From the IMG/VR virus record IMGVR_UViG_3300025598_000062, positions 1 through 45,689 of that record: a stretch of 45,689 bases of DNA. One strand, 5' to 3'. Position numbers and translations under genes: made by a program. Every line of letters starts with the position of its first letter. Positions within the stretch are counted from its first letter, which is position 1. Source of the stretch: a virus. This document shows positions 7,315 to 13,587 of this stretch, piece after piece. The notes beneath the pieces are model-generated. The model saw only the letters and a list, made by a program, of their open reading frames with translations. It ran no database searches and had not been told where the DNA came from.

Positions 7315-7520
7315 GTGTTCTTCTCCTCAAGTTGATTCCTCACTCCCATCCAAGGGCAGCTTAAACAGGTTGCTGGTGAATCTGCATCTTGCGTTTTCAT
7401 GCTGTGGCAATAGTGTTCGCCTGTATTGACCATGAACATCTGATGATGTTCAGTCGTCACTTGGTCGCTTCCACATTCAGGACAGTGGTATGTCGGCTCT
7501 TTGGTTTTCTTTTTAGTCAT
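7311..7520 (-). CDS. Small zinc-ribbon-like protein
   Basis: The start is placed at ATG 7520 (MTKKKTKEPTYHCPECGSD), which overlaps the upstream stop as ATGA and follows GAGGAGAAGAACAC. A longer frame upstream would cover the previous gene. The 69-residue product has paired cysteines, HCPECGSDQV near residue 12 and CLSCPWMG near residue 52, with further His/Cys between (HYCHSMK). This suggests one zinc site. It could bind nucleic acid or a host protein; nothing more specific is visible. Confidence 0.75.
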   Translation of the reverse strand: MTKKKTKEPTYHCPECGSDQVTTEHHQMFMVNTGEHYCHSMKTQDADSPATCLSCPWMGVRNQLEEKNT

Positions 7521-7657
7521 GTGTTCTTCTCCTCTTTTGCGTATTTGCCACAAGTGCATTTAAGACCATTCCAGAATCCGCAAAACAACAGCTTTTTTGC
7601 CCCGCAATCCGTTTTCCATTCGTATCTCGAAATTTTTTTCCAAACACATTCAGTCAT
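7517..7657 (-). CDS. Very small Cys-rich protein (46 aa)
   Basis: ATG 7657 opens MTECVWKKISRYEWKTDCG..., with LFCGF and KCTCGKYAKEEKNT near the C-terminus. Five cysteines in 46 residues suggest a compact metal-binding fold. It shares the EKNT ending and ATGA junction with its neighbours and overlaps the upstream gene by eight bases. Function unknown; the cysteine pattern and coupling support a real gene. Confidence 0.65.
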   Translation of the reverse strand: MTECVWKKISRYEWKTDCGAKKLLFCGFWNGLKCTCGKYAKEEKNT

Positions 7658-7811
7658 GTTTAGCCTCTCTTAATGCTTTAAGTTCATTTCTCAGGCGTGT
7701 GTAGCCTGCGTAGTGCAGGGCCATCTCGTAAGAGCCATCCTGTGCGCTCTGCCAATGTGCTTGTGCCTCTCTAATCTTTTCCATCTGGTCTAGGATCTCT
7801 TGTTCAGTCAT
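7650..7811 (-). CDS. Very small hypothetical protein (53 aa)
   Basis: ATG 7811 gives MTEQEILDQMEKIREAQAHW... ending LKALREAKHD. It is predicted to be two charged helices. It follows the GGAGGTGAAGC ribosome site that forms the end of the upstream gene, with an ATGA overlap. No family recognised. Confidence 0.65.
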   Translation of the reverse strand: MTEQEILDQMEKIREAQAHWQSAQDGSYEMALHYAGYTRLRNELKALREAKHD

Positions 7812-8065
7812 GCTTCACCTCCTTCGGGAGTCCGTTGGCCTCTTGCTCGGATTGCAGCGGCGCAATCTTTCATAGTTGCATACTCTACTTGTGCAATTTC
7901 TTTTTGGTCTTTCCATTCCAATGACATGGATTCGCACACTTTTGCACAGTCTTCACGCTCAGCTAATTCACCTGCCTCATAGCCATCTTTAAATCCTTGC
8001 TTGTATCCAACCGTAAAGTATTTAAGCAATACCTCATCTAAGGCTTTGTCAAATTTGTCAGTCAT
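7808..8065 (-). CDS. Small modular protein with CAKVC/IRARG motifs (85 aa)
   Basis: The product begins [20 protein letters not shown], then AEREDCAKVCESM and CAAAIRARGQRTPEGGEA. The EREDCAKVC plus IRARG pair is shared with the next gene at 8062-8271 and with many small phage proteins, where the spacer between the motifs varies. Function unknown. The GGAGG of its own C-terminal coding end is the ribosome site for the following gene. Confidence 0.75.
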   Translation of the reverse strand: MTDKFDKALDEVLLKYFTVGYKQGFKDGYEAGELAEREDCAKVCESMSLEWKDQKEIAQVEYATMKDCAAAIRARGQRTPEGGEA

Positions 8066-8271
8066 GCTTCACCTCTTGCTCGAATTTTTAAACTTACTAT
8101 TCCAGTCATATATCCAGGATGCTCATCACATACCTTTGCACACGCCTCACGCTCATGCTGTGCTACCAGTTTGGCAAACTTTACGGGGTCTAATTCGCCA
8201 GCGACATAGTCACCATTGTTTTCAATAATCAAGGCTTGGTCATATAGTTTTGCAATTTGTTCGTCAGTCAT
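8062..8271 (-). CDS. Small modular protein with CAKVC/IRARG motifs (69 aa)
   Basis: [16 protein letters not shown] opens the protein. [19 protein letters not shown] and IRARGEA follow, so it carries the same C-terminal module as the gene at 7808. Its N-terminal MTDEQI and FA-LVA segments are shared with the gene at 8612. It looks like a mosaic of exchangeable short modules. It overlaps both neighbours by ATGA. Function unknown. Confidence 0.75.
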   Translation of the reverse strand: MTDEQIAKLYDQALIIENNGDYVAGELDPVKFAKLVAQHEREACAKVCDEHPGYMTGIVSLKIRARGEA

Positions 8272-8615
8272 GCTTGTCCCCTTAATTTCATGCCTCGCTC
8301 ATTCAAACACTCGATGATTTCTTTAAGGCTTTTGCGCCCTAAGTTTGGAGTTCTTAGTAAGCGTTGCTCAGTGCAATTGATTAACTGAGTTATCGTATAA
8401 ATTTCTTCTGCTTTTAAACAATGCTCAGAGCGTACGGTCAATCCAAGCTGTTCGATACCATCATCAACCACCGCTTCACGCAAAGCCCACCTATTGATAA
8501 TTTCTTGTCTCCGTTCTAACAAGTCTTCTGCAATACGATACGCATCACGAGCAGTCTGGGGGGAAGCTCTAAGAACTTCAAGTGCCAAGTGGTCAAGTAA
8601 TTCTTCTTTAGTCAT
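8268..8615 (-). CDS. RNA polymerase alpha C-terminal-domain-like protein
   Basis: The product is 115 residues. Residues 54-113 align closely with the bacterial RNA polymerase alpha [20 protein letters not shown] and [15 protein letters not shown]. Positions matching E. coli R265, C269, G296, K298, S299 and E302 are kept (here R62, C66, G93, K95, S96, E99) with identical spacing; N268 is replaced by H65. These residues contact UP-element DNA and activators. The N-terminal half is helical and replaces the alpha NTD. ATG 8615 overlaps the upstream stop; an earlier ATG at 8630 lacks that coupling. It probably binds DNA or competes with host alpha CTD. Confidence 0.85.
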   Translation of the reverse strand: MTKEELLDHLALEVLRASPQTARDAYRIAEDLLERRQEIINRWALREAVVDDGIEQLGLTVRSEHCLKAEEIYTITQLINCTEQRLLRTPNLGRKSLKEIIECLNERGMKLRGQA

Positions 8616-8863
8616 TGGTAATCCTTGCATGAATGTTGTTTAGCGTCTTCGCTGTTTGTCCAAACACCGGTGCAACCCGTGCATTTAAATTTTTTTGCCG
8701 TAATTGAAAACTTACCTGTCAACCTTGGTTTAGGCAATTCAAGTTGTTCGGCATAGATTTTTTCTGCAACTAAATTGGCAAAAGCCAAAAGCCCATCCCT
8801 ATAAATGGGCCCGCCTAAGAGTCCAGCCTCTTTAGCCATCTCAATGATTTGTTCGTCAGTCAT
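8612..8863 (-). CDS. Small modular protein with Cys/His C-terminus (83 aa)
   Basis: The N-terminus [18 protein letters not shown] and [20 protein letters not shown] are recurrent small-phage-protein modules. The C-terminal half ([20 protein letters not shown], then SC) has a C-x2-C plus H-x-C arrangement, likely a zinc finger. Function unknown. It overlaps the alpha-CTD-like gene by ATGA and the previous gene by eight bases. Confidence 0.75.
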   Translation of the reverse strand: MTDEQIIEMAKEAGLLGGPIYRDGLLAFANLVAEKIYAEQLELPKPRLTGKFSITAKKFKCTGCTGVWTNSEDAKQHSCKDYQ

Positions 8864-9062
8864 TTATTGCTCCTTGTTTATAGACAACATCAAAATTGTC
8901 CCATCGTTCGTCATGCACTCGAATGACACGAACCAATGTTTCTTTTGGCTGTGCCAAGGCCAAGGTCTTATTGATGGTGTCATCAAGTTTGTTTGATTGG
9001 TAAACCACAACACGCCAATCTTTTGCAACTGGCGTTTTGCATTGCCCAACAAAGTAGCTCAT
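8856..9062 (-). CDS. Small hypothetical protein (68 aa)
   Basis: The product is MSYFVGQCKTPVAKDWRVVV..., ending [14 protein letters not shown]. It is predicted alpha/beta with no recognised family. GGAGCAATAA at its 3' end is the ribosome site of the next gene, and the two overlap by eight bases. A competing frame at 8864-9052 is a shadow. Confidence 0.65.
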   Translation of the reverse strand: MSYFVGQCKTPVAKDWRVVVYQSNKLDDTINKTLALAQPKETLVRVIRVHDERWDNFDVVYKQGAIND

Positions 9063-9071
9063 TGAGTTGCC

Positions 9072-9311
9072 TTATTTTAATAAACAAACAATTAAAAACC
9101 CAACCACTGATAGCGCAAGAGTAATTAACCACGCCACATCAGAAGATGAATAATCTTTAAAACCTGACGTATAAATTACTACTTCGTTTTTTGCTCTAAT
9201 AAGGCTACGTTGCAATTCCTCGGCATCTTTGCTCATCGCTAGGTTAAATTGCGGTTGCTCATACATGCTGCCAATTTCAATACCTGTTTTAGTTTTGTAA
9301 ACGTGTTTCAT
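9072..9311 (-). CDS. Tail-anchored small membrane protein (79 aa)
   Basis: A soluble N-terminal part (MKHVYKTKTGIEIGSMYEQP) is followed by a C-terminal membrane segment (VAWLITLALSVVGFLIVCLL, about 59-78). It has no signal peptide, so it should be anchored with the N-terminus in the cytoplasm. It overlaps the NinX-like gene by ATGA and follows a GGAGACAGC ribosome site. Function unknown; it could act at the membrane early in infection. Confidence 0.7.
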   Translation of the reverse strand: MKHVYKTKTGIEIGSMYEQPQFNLAMSKDAEELQRSLIRAKNEVVIYTSGFKDYSSSDVAWLITLALSVVGFLIVCLLK

Positions 9312-9685
9312 GCTGTCTCCTCCGGCACTTCTATATCATCACCCAGCTTGCTTGCGACATAGCACCGCATAGCGGCAATTAGTGGTGTTGGGCCGTACTC
9401 CGTGCGCCCCGTCTTTTCAGCGCACCAAGGATGGGTACGCCCATAAAAAACATGGTCATAAGGGGAGTAGCTCAAGGTCAATTCCTCGCGCTCAATAATC
9501 GGCCCGCCTTGTGCCCATTCGGTTGAGGGTAAGTAAGACTGCGCCCAACCATAGCGCAGTGCTCGGTCTTTTCCGTCTAGCTTGACCCAGTATGTAGCCA
9601 CCGTATCAAACCAAAAATCTGTTGCTCCTTCGGCTTTCGCCACAGCCCAATCAAGGGCAGCGCCTGTTAATTCATTTGTTTTCAT
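9308..9685 (-). CDS. ninX: NinX-like protein (DUF2591)
   Basis: The product is 125 residues. The family hallmarks are present: MKTNELTGAALDWAVAKAEG at the N-terminus, PSTEWAQGGPIIEREELTLS in the middle and GPTPLIAAMRCYVASKLGDD at the C-terminus. This is the DUF2591/NinX family named for the P22/lambda nin region. Its biochemical role is unknown. It follows a TAAGGAGACAGC ribosome site and sits in an early block also containing NinB, consistent with nin-type modules. Confidence 0.9.
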   Translation of the reverse strand: MKTNELTGAALDWAVAKAEGATDFWFDTVATYWVKLDGKDRALRYGWAQSYLPSTEWAQGGPIIEREELTLSYSPYDHVFYGRTHPWCAEKTGRTEYGPTPLIAAMRCYVASKLGDDIEVPEETA

Positions 9686-9694
9686 GCTGTCTCC

Positions 9695-9844
9695 TTAATT
9701 GAACCAAAGATAAAACCCATGCAAGATGCCAATAGGAAAGAAAATTGCCCCTGCCAGTAAAAAGCCCCACATCAAATGTGCAAAGCAATAAAAAATGTGC
9801 GTAAGCCATGCTAGGACGCAAGCGCCCCCAATTAGATAACCCAT
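9695..9844 (-). CDS. Small membrane protein (49 aa)
   Basis: ATG 9844, after TAAGGAGACAAC, opens MGYLIGGACVLAWLTHIFYC..., then LMWGFLLAGAIFFPIGILHG and a short aromatic tail. There are two hydrophobic segments with almost no charge. The same short protein type recurs in other phage early regions. A longer overlapping frame at 9672-9974 has no such features and is rejected. Function unknown. Confidence 0.75.
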   Translation of the reverse strand: MGYLIGGACVLAWLTHIFYCFAHLMWGFLLAGAIFFPIGILHGFYLWFN

Positions 9845-9853
9845 GTTGTCTCC

Positions 9854-10153
9854 TTAAAATCGTTTCCAAAGTCGAATCATTCGGCCATGTGCTTTGGGAT
9901 GTATAGAGGCTTCGTAGCCTCCAGTTGGAACAATCACGCCTTGCTTGAAAGCAGCATTGAACAATGCGCCCCAAGCATTAGGGTGGTTAGGCTCGCCTAG
10001 TTTATGAACTTGGTTTGCCCAAAGACGGAAGTCGCAGGATGAGAATGGCTCATACCTTGACAGCTTTAAATAGCGAACAAACAATAAGTTAGCTTTGTTT
10101 AACCACTCTGCATTGCTTTCGCTTACTTGTTGGATTCCCTTTTCTTTACTCAT
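9854..10153 (-). CDS. Hypothetical early protein (99 aa)
   Basis: The product is MSKEKGIQQVSESNAEWLNK... with a conserved-looking centre (EPNHPNAWGALFNAAFKQGV, then TGGYEASIHPKAHGRMIRLW). This WGALFNAA plus HGR-LW layout occurs in a widespread phage family encoded near replication and recombination genes. The C-terminus is basic and could bind nucleic acid. I do not know the function. Confidence 0.75.
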   Translation of the reverse strand: MSKEKGIQQVSESNAEWLNKANLLFVRYLKLSRYEPFSSCDFRLWANQVHKLGEPNHPNAWGALFNAAFKQGVIVPTGGYEASIHPKAHGRMIRLWKRF

Positions 10154-10177
10154 AGTGCATCACTCCTATTTGTTAAG

Positions 10178-10381
10178 TTACTTTTTAACAGTTGAACTTT
10201 CTACCCATTGTTTCACTGCTGGCAAGTTAATCCAAAGATTTCCATCGCCAGCTACTTTGCAATGAATTCCGTCTATAAAATGACCTGCTTTGCGCTTGGC
10301 ATGAACACCTGATGATGTTTCGCCTGTCAGCTTGCAATAGTGGGCTAACTTAACCCATTCGATATTTGTTTCCATAGTCAT
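10178..10381 (-). CDS. Excisionase-like small DNA-binding protein
   Basis: The product is 67 residues: EWVKLAHYCKLTGETSSGVH, KRKAGHFIDGIHCKV and GNLWINLPAVKQWVES. The arrangement resembles the winged-helix excisionase-like family (DUF1233 type): a helix-turn-helix start, a basic recognition helix and a wing. No integrase is present in the window, so it more likely acts as a regulator or DNA architectural protein. The start may be Met1 or Met3; Met1 overlaps the NinB stop by ATGA. Confidence 0.7.
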   Translation of the reverse strand: MTMETNIEWVKLAHYCKLTGETSSGVHAKRKAGHFIDGIHCKVAGDGNLWINLPAVKQWVESSTVKK

Positions 10382-10773
10382 ACCATTATTTCTAAACCAA
10401 GTTCCGTAGCGGCGTATGCCTCTATTTTTGTCATGTAGTCACCAAACTCAGACACGTTTAGCGTGGTGGTAGAAATTCCTAAGATTCCACCATCAGGCAA
10501 TTCTTCTTGCCCAATGAACTTGCGTTTAAACATTTCATGCCAAGCATCAGCACTATATTGGTCGCCATTGACCCATGCCGAATCTGCAATTTCATTGAGA
10601 ATTTTCCATAGTCTTTTGTTTTGTTCCACACTTCTTTTATTTTTCCACTCTGTTACGGTAATTGCAAGGTAGCGTTTTTCGTCTGCCATTTGTTGCCAAT
10701 TGGCTTTTAAAAACGCCCATAGAGCTTTGGCTTGCGCTTCGCCACGAAGAATAAAAACTTTGTGGAGTTCCAT
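10378..10773 (-). CDS. ninB: NinB-like recombination protein
   Basis: The product is 131 residues. The NinB signature is visible: WKNKRSVEQNKRLWKILNEI, then DAWHEMFKRKFI and a C-terminal helix (GDYMTKIEAYAATELGLEI). Lambda NinB (Orf) binds single-stranded DNA and SSB and helps load recombinases. Here it follows ssb, a YqaJ-type exonuclease and Erf on the same transcript, so it probably assists phage recombination. Spacing to ssb is two bases. Confidence 0.9.
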   Translation of the reverse strand: MELHKVFILRGEAQAKALWAFLKANWQQMADEKRYLAITVTEWKNKRSVEQNKRLWKILNEIADSAWVNGDQYSADAWHEMFKRKFIGQEELPDGGILGISTTTLNVSEFGDYMTKIEAYAATELGLEIMV

Positions 10774-10775
10774 GG

Positions 10776-11144
10776 TTAGAAAGGTATGTCGCCTTCATCA
10801 TCAAAGTCCGGCTTGGGCGAGGTCAATGCAGCTTTAGGCTGACTGTTTTGACTACCGCCCTGTAAAGATAAGTCGGTAACTCTAATTTCCATCGAAGTGC
10901 GTTCGGTTCCGTTTGGGTCAATCCATTTACGTTCCGAAACGCTACCAGTTACAGTCACTTTTGACCCTTTGGTAATGTATTGAGTAAGCGATTCTGCTCG
11001 CTTGCCAAACAAAGAGCAGTTCCACCAAATGGTTTTGTCTTTAAAACTATCGGCAACAGAAAACTTGCATACCGAATCGCCTGTTTGAATTGCACGAAGT
11101 TCGGCATCTTTACCAACAATACCAGCTACGCAGATCGAGTTCAT
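10776..11144 (-). CDS. ssb: Single-stranded DNA-binding protein
   Basis: The product is 122 residues with an OB fold (MNSICVAGIVGKDAELRAIQ, VCKFSVADSF, WWNCSLFGKRAESLTQYITK, KVTVTGSVSER). A disordered linker leads to the acidic tip DDEGDIPF, the standard SSB partner-binding tail. It should coat single-stranded DNA and recruit recombination proteins. It overlaps the exonuclease gene by ATGA and lies next to ninB. Confidence 0.95.
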   Translation of the reverse strand: MNSICVAGIVGKDAELRAIQTGDSVCKFSVADSFKDKTIWWNCSLFGKRAESLTQYITKGSKVTVTGSVSERKWIDPNGTERTSMEIRVTDLSLQGGSQNSQPKAALTSPKPDFDDEGDIPF

Positions 11145-11758
11145 AATTGGCCTCCTAAAGCCTTCAGTTTGGAAAGTTTTTCTTGAATTTCACCGTTAAA
11201 CACGATGATTTCATGCTCAAGTAAGTTAATGTATTGAGCGTCACGATCAATTCGTTTGACGAACAAACGTAAATGTTCGGGCAACCGTGGGTCATAACTA
11301 ACAAAGTCGCACCACTCTTTGCCAGTACAAGCCATTTGCCATTGCATCTGGTCATTGTATTTTTTGGGGACTGTTTGGCTCAAAAGAGTATCAATGTGCG
11401 TTGACGTATTAGGGCACTTAATTTCAATTAACCCATCATCGCCAACAAGCCCATCGGGACTAGCCCCAGACCACAAAATGCGGGGATGGTCAATAAAACC
11501 AACTTCGTTAACAAAGTAGTTGGCGTAGATTTCGTAAGCTGCTCGGGCAAGGGGCTCAGTTTGTGTGCCCCAATCCATAGCAGCGTTAGAAAAACTCTCT
11601 GTGGGTTTATTAGTCAATCTTTCGCAAACCAACTGCGCCATGTAGTTATCACGAGAAGCCGAGTAGCCGGACTTAGTTTTAGCAACCACGTCTGAAACTC
11701 TGCTGGCTGTAACTTTGCCAAGTCTTGCGCTGAACCATTCATCTGTTCTTTGTTCCAT
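11141..11758 (-). CDS. YqaJ-type viral recombinase/exonuclease (lambda Exo fold)
   Basis: The product is 205 residues. The N-terminus MEQRTDEWFSARLGKVTASR and the active site SGASPDGLVGDDGLIEIKCP are diagnostic. Likely metal and catalytic residues are D102, E112 and K114. These 5'-3' exonucleases resect double-strand ends to create single strands for an annealing protein, here the Erf-type protein encoded just upstream. The pair forms a two-component recombination system. It overlaps ssb by ATGA. Confidence 0.95.
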   Translation of the reverse strand: MEQRTDEWFSARLGKVTASRVSDVVAKTKSGYSASRDNYMAQLVCERLTNKPTESFSNAAMDWGTQTEPLARAAYEIYANYFVNEVGFIDHPRILWSGASPDGLVGDDGLIEIKCPNTSTHIDTLLSQTVPKKYNDQMQWQMACTGKEWCDFVSYDPRLPEHLRLFVKRIDRDAQYINLLEHEIIVFNGEIQEKLSKLKALGGQL

Positions 11759-12307
11759 TTAGAGTGCCGCCTTTCTTGCGTTCTTGGCGGCAATAATTTG
11801 TTTCTGTGCTTCGGGGTCTGATTGGGTGTCTTTGAAAGCTTCGGTGTAAATTTTCTTCAGCTCATCTTCGTTAGCGGCAGCACCAATAGCGGCTAACCAA
11901 TCAGCTACACGGCTAGGGTCAACGCTTTGAACCCTGCGACTAGCGGCATTACCATCATCATCTTCTGGTGCTATACCGCAAGCTGCCATAAGGCTATAAC
12001 GCCTTGCGTATGTCAAAGCTGAACCATAGCCTTGTGGGTCTTGTTTACTAGCCGGAACGTGCAACTTGCCACATTCCAATGTCTCGCCAGATTCGTGGAT
12101 AAAAAGCGTTTCTACGGTTACACCAGTAGTGTCTTCGTAGTTACGCTGAATAAGGGCAATGCCATTGTTATTGAGGGCATCTATGACCGCTTCAACGCAA
12201 GCGGCTAAGTCTGCGTAACGGCTTTTAAAGTGCGGGTTTGTTGATGATTTGAGAGCAGGTCCAAATGCCTTTTGTGCTTTGACCAATGCTGTTGCGATGT
12301 TTTTCAT
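11759..12307 (-). CDS. erf: Erf-family single-strand annealing protein
   Basis: The product is 182 residues. The conserved ERF segment is clear: FKSRYADLAACVEAVIDALN, then GIALIQRNYED, LHVPASKQDPQGYGSALTYA and RRYSLMAACGIAPEDDDGNA. The family anneals complementary single strands during recombination and genome circularisation. The C-terminal third is a charged helical tail. It is preceded by TTAGGAGCTATAA and its stop lies next to the exonuclease start. Confidence 0.95.
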   Translation of the reverse strand: MKNIATALVKAQKAFGPALKSSTNPHFKSRYADLAACVEAVIDALNNNGIALIQRNYEDTTGVTVETLFIHESGETLECGKLHVPASKQDPQGYGSALTYARRYSLMAACGIAPEDDDGNAASRRVQSVDPSRVADWLAAIGAAANEDELKKIYTEAFKDTQSDPEAQKQIIAAKNARKAAL

Positions 12308-12316
12308 TTATAGCTC

Positions 12317-12799
12317 CTAAGGTTGTAAAGCGTCACGACCAACGCCAAAATCATTATATGATATGTTTTCATGCGTTTTGATGTTTTTTAATGGTGATAC
12401 GTAAATTATTATTTCCTCCTGTTCTGCGTACTGTTTGATGATGAGTGCTTGAACAATCTGGGCATCATCGGTATAGGCTATGCCGTTCAAAGCGTCTGTA
12501 ACTGACTTTGCAAGATTGTCCCAATCGGGTTTTTTGGTGGGCATTTCGTCACCACTAAGGCACGCAGCACGGCGTTTTTTTGAGTAACTGGATGGAATGT
12601 TTAGGTTGAAGAAAATAACAACGCAGACCGCTGATCTGAGGGGTTCTTGACCTGCCATAGCTTGTTTGGCTAGATAGGCAACTTTCCCCTCAAAATTTTC
12701 AGTCGCTTTATCGGTGTAAGTGCTGACAAAGTTACCTCTGCGAACGAACCGAGGTCTGCCTTTGGGTGTTGCTTTGCCGGGGATAGTTATTTGTATCAT
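12317..12799 (-). CDS. rusA: RusA-type Holliday junction resolvase
   Basis: The product is 160 residues. The N-terminal ITIPGKATPKGRPRFVRRG is the family's DNA-binding start. KPDWDNLAKSVTDALNG and YTDDAQIV carry the catalytic aspartates (D92, D94 and D111 or D112), matching RusA Asp70, Asp72 and Asp91 in spacing. It resolves four-way junctions made during recombination. The C-terminal ~25 residues extend beyond the core. It overlaps the YbcO-like gene by ATGA. Confidence 0.94.
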   Translation of the reverse strand: MIQITIPGKATPKGRPRFVRRGNFVSTYTDKATENFEGKVAYLAKQAMAGQEPLRSAVCVVIFFNLNIPSSYSKKRRAACLSGDEMPTKKPDWDNLAKSVTDALNGIAYTDDAQIVQALIIKQYAEQEEIIIYVSPLKNIKTHENISYNDFGVGRDALQP

Positions 12800-13125
12800 T
12801 CGATGCTTTCATATTTAATACCTTTGGGGTATAAGTCATGACGCAACAATTCGTTTACGGTTGCCGCATGAGCAATGTTCCATAAGTCACGTTTTTCGTC
12901 TTCGTTGTAAAACGTGCCTTGATCGATTGTGTGATGACATTTATGGCAAAGGCTGGCGCAATAAATGTCGCTGGCTTTAATCCCCCGCCCTTTGCCATGC
13001 TTGGATTGATTGGAGTGCGCCCCGACCACTGTCCCATCGTTGACGCCACAAATCTGGCATGGAATCTGGCGGTAAGCAGACATAAGTTTTCTGCTTCGTA
13101 TGTAATTCATCTTCGGGTACTGCAC
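12796..13125 (-). CDS. YbcO-type nuclease (DUF1364)
   Basis: I take the GTG at 13125, preceded by GGAGATTTAA, giving 109 residues; an ATG 15 bases later lacks a ribosome site. The DUF1364 pattern is clear: RQIPCQICGVNDGTVVGAHS, then HGKGRGIKASD and SLCHKCHHTIDQG. The cysteine/histidine pairs form the zinc site of an HNH-like nuclease, as in YbcO of prophage DLP12. It sits upstream of rusA, a common phage pairing. Its 5' part overlaps another frame by 149 bases. Confidence 0.87.
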   Translation of the reverse strand: MQYPKMNYIRSRKLMSAYRQIPCQICGVNDGTVVGAHSNQSKHGKGRGIKASDIYCASLCHKCHHTIDQGTFYNEDEKRDLWNIAHAATVNELLRHDLYPKGIKYESIE

Positions 13126-13228
13126 TTAAATCTCCAGTTGTTTGCAATGCTTGGTCAACAATGTAAGCAGGGTAAGAAGTTCCAGCTTTGATTTTGTTAA
13201 GAATTTCATTTGCTTGGTCTAACGTCAT
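12977..13228 (-). CDS. Small hypothetical protein with a long overlap into the YbcO-like gene
   Basis: ATG 13228 overlaps the previous stop (ATGA), so the start is well supported. Residues 1-35 (MTLDQANEILNKIKAGTSYP...) look like a genuine small helical phage protein and lie outside the next gene. The remaining ~48 residues are read out of frame from the YbcO-like gene and end in low-quality sequence (RQRWDSGRGALQSIQAWQRA). The natural protein may once have ended near residue 40. Function unknown. Confidence 0.5.
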   Translation of the reverse strand: MTLDQANEILNKIKAGTSYPAYIVDQALQTTGDLSAVPEDELHTKQKTYVCLPPDSMPDLWRQRWDSGRGALQSIQAWQRAGD

Positions 13229-13578
13229 TTGCGTAATTCTTGCAAGCGTTTACGAATGTGGTCTGGCATTGGTACTGCCTTGGCTCTTTCTTGGGCAATG
13301 ACCTTCAATGTGCTGACTTGTTCTTTGACTTCTGGTATCTCCGCTCCATCCCATCGTTGTTGGTTTAAATACACCAAGGGTGCTGGAATAAAAGCGCCGT
13401 TGTCTTTTTTCCAATCGCCTGTGGTTTTCATCCACTCAACGTGTTTGATAATTTGATCGGATTGTGTTTCGTAGTAACCTTTATTCCACTTTGCTAGGCA
13501 AGCTGCCTTTGCGCCTTTTCTTGGATTCTTAGGCCATGCTTTCCAAAAGAGGTCGAACCCTGATTCAAATAATTCCAT
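13225..13578 (-). CDS. Replisome-organiser C-terminal-like protein
   Basis: The product is 117 residues: FDLFWKAWPKNPRKGAKAAC, IIKHVEWMKTTGDWKKDNGA, FIPAPLVYLNQQRWDGAEIP. This segment is the conserved C-terminal part of many phage O-like replication initiators, which normally carry a DNA-binding domain in front. Here it stands alone. It could be a helicase-loading factor or the remaining half of a split initiator. It is the first clear gene of the replication/recombination run; no helicase, primase or polymerase accompanies it. Confidence 0.75.
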   Translation of the reverse strand: MELFESGFDLFWKAWPKNPRKGAKAACLAKWNKGYYETQSDQIIKHVEWMKTTGDWKKDNGAFIPAPLVYLNQQRWDGAEIPEVKEQVSTLKVIAQERAKAVPMPDHIRKRLQELRK

Positions 13579-13587
13579 TACTTTCCT

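Noticed and set aside
9672-9974. 100-codon minus-strand ORF
   Set aside because: It overlaps the NinX-like start, the 49-aa membrane protein and the 99-aa gene in a different frame; the 49-aa frame has the ribosome site and membrane character.
10178-10381. Excisionase-like gene as evidence of a temperate lifestyle
   Set aside because: No integrase, attachment-site pair or repressor is visible; the small DNA-binding protein could be a plain regulator.
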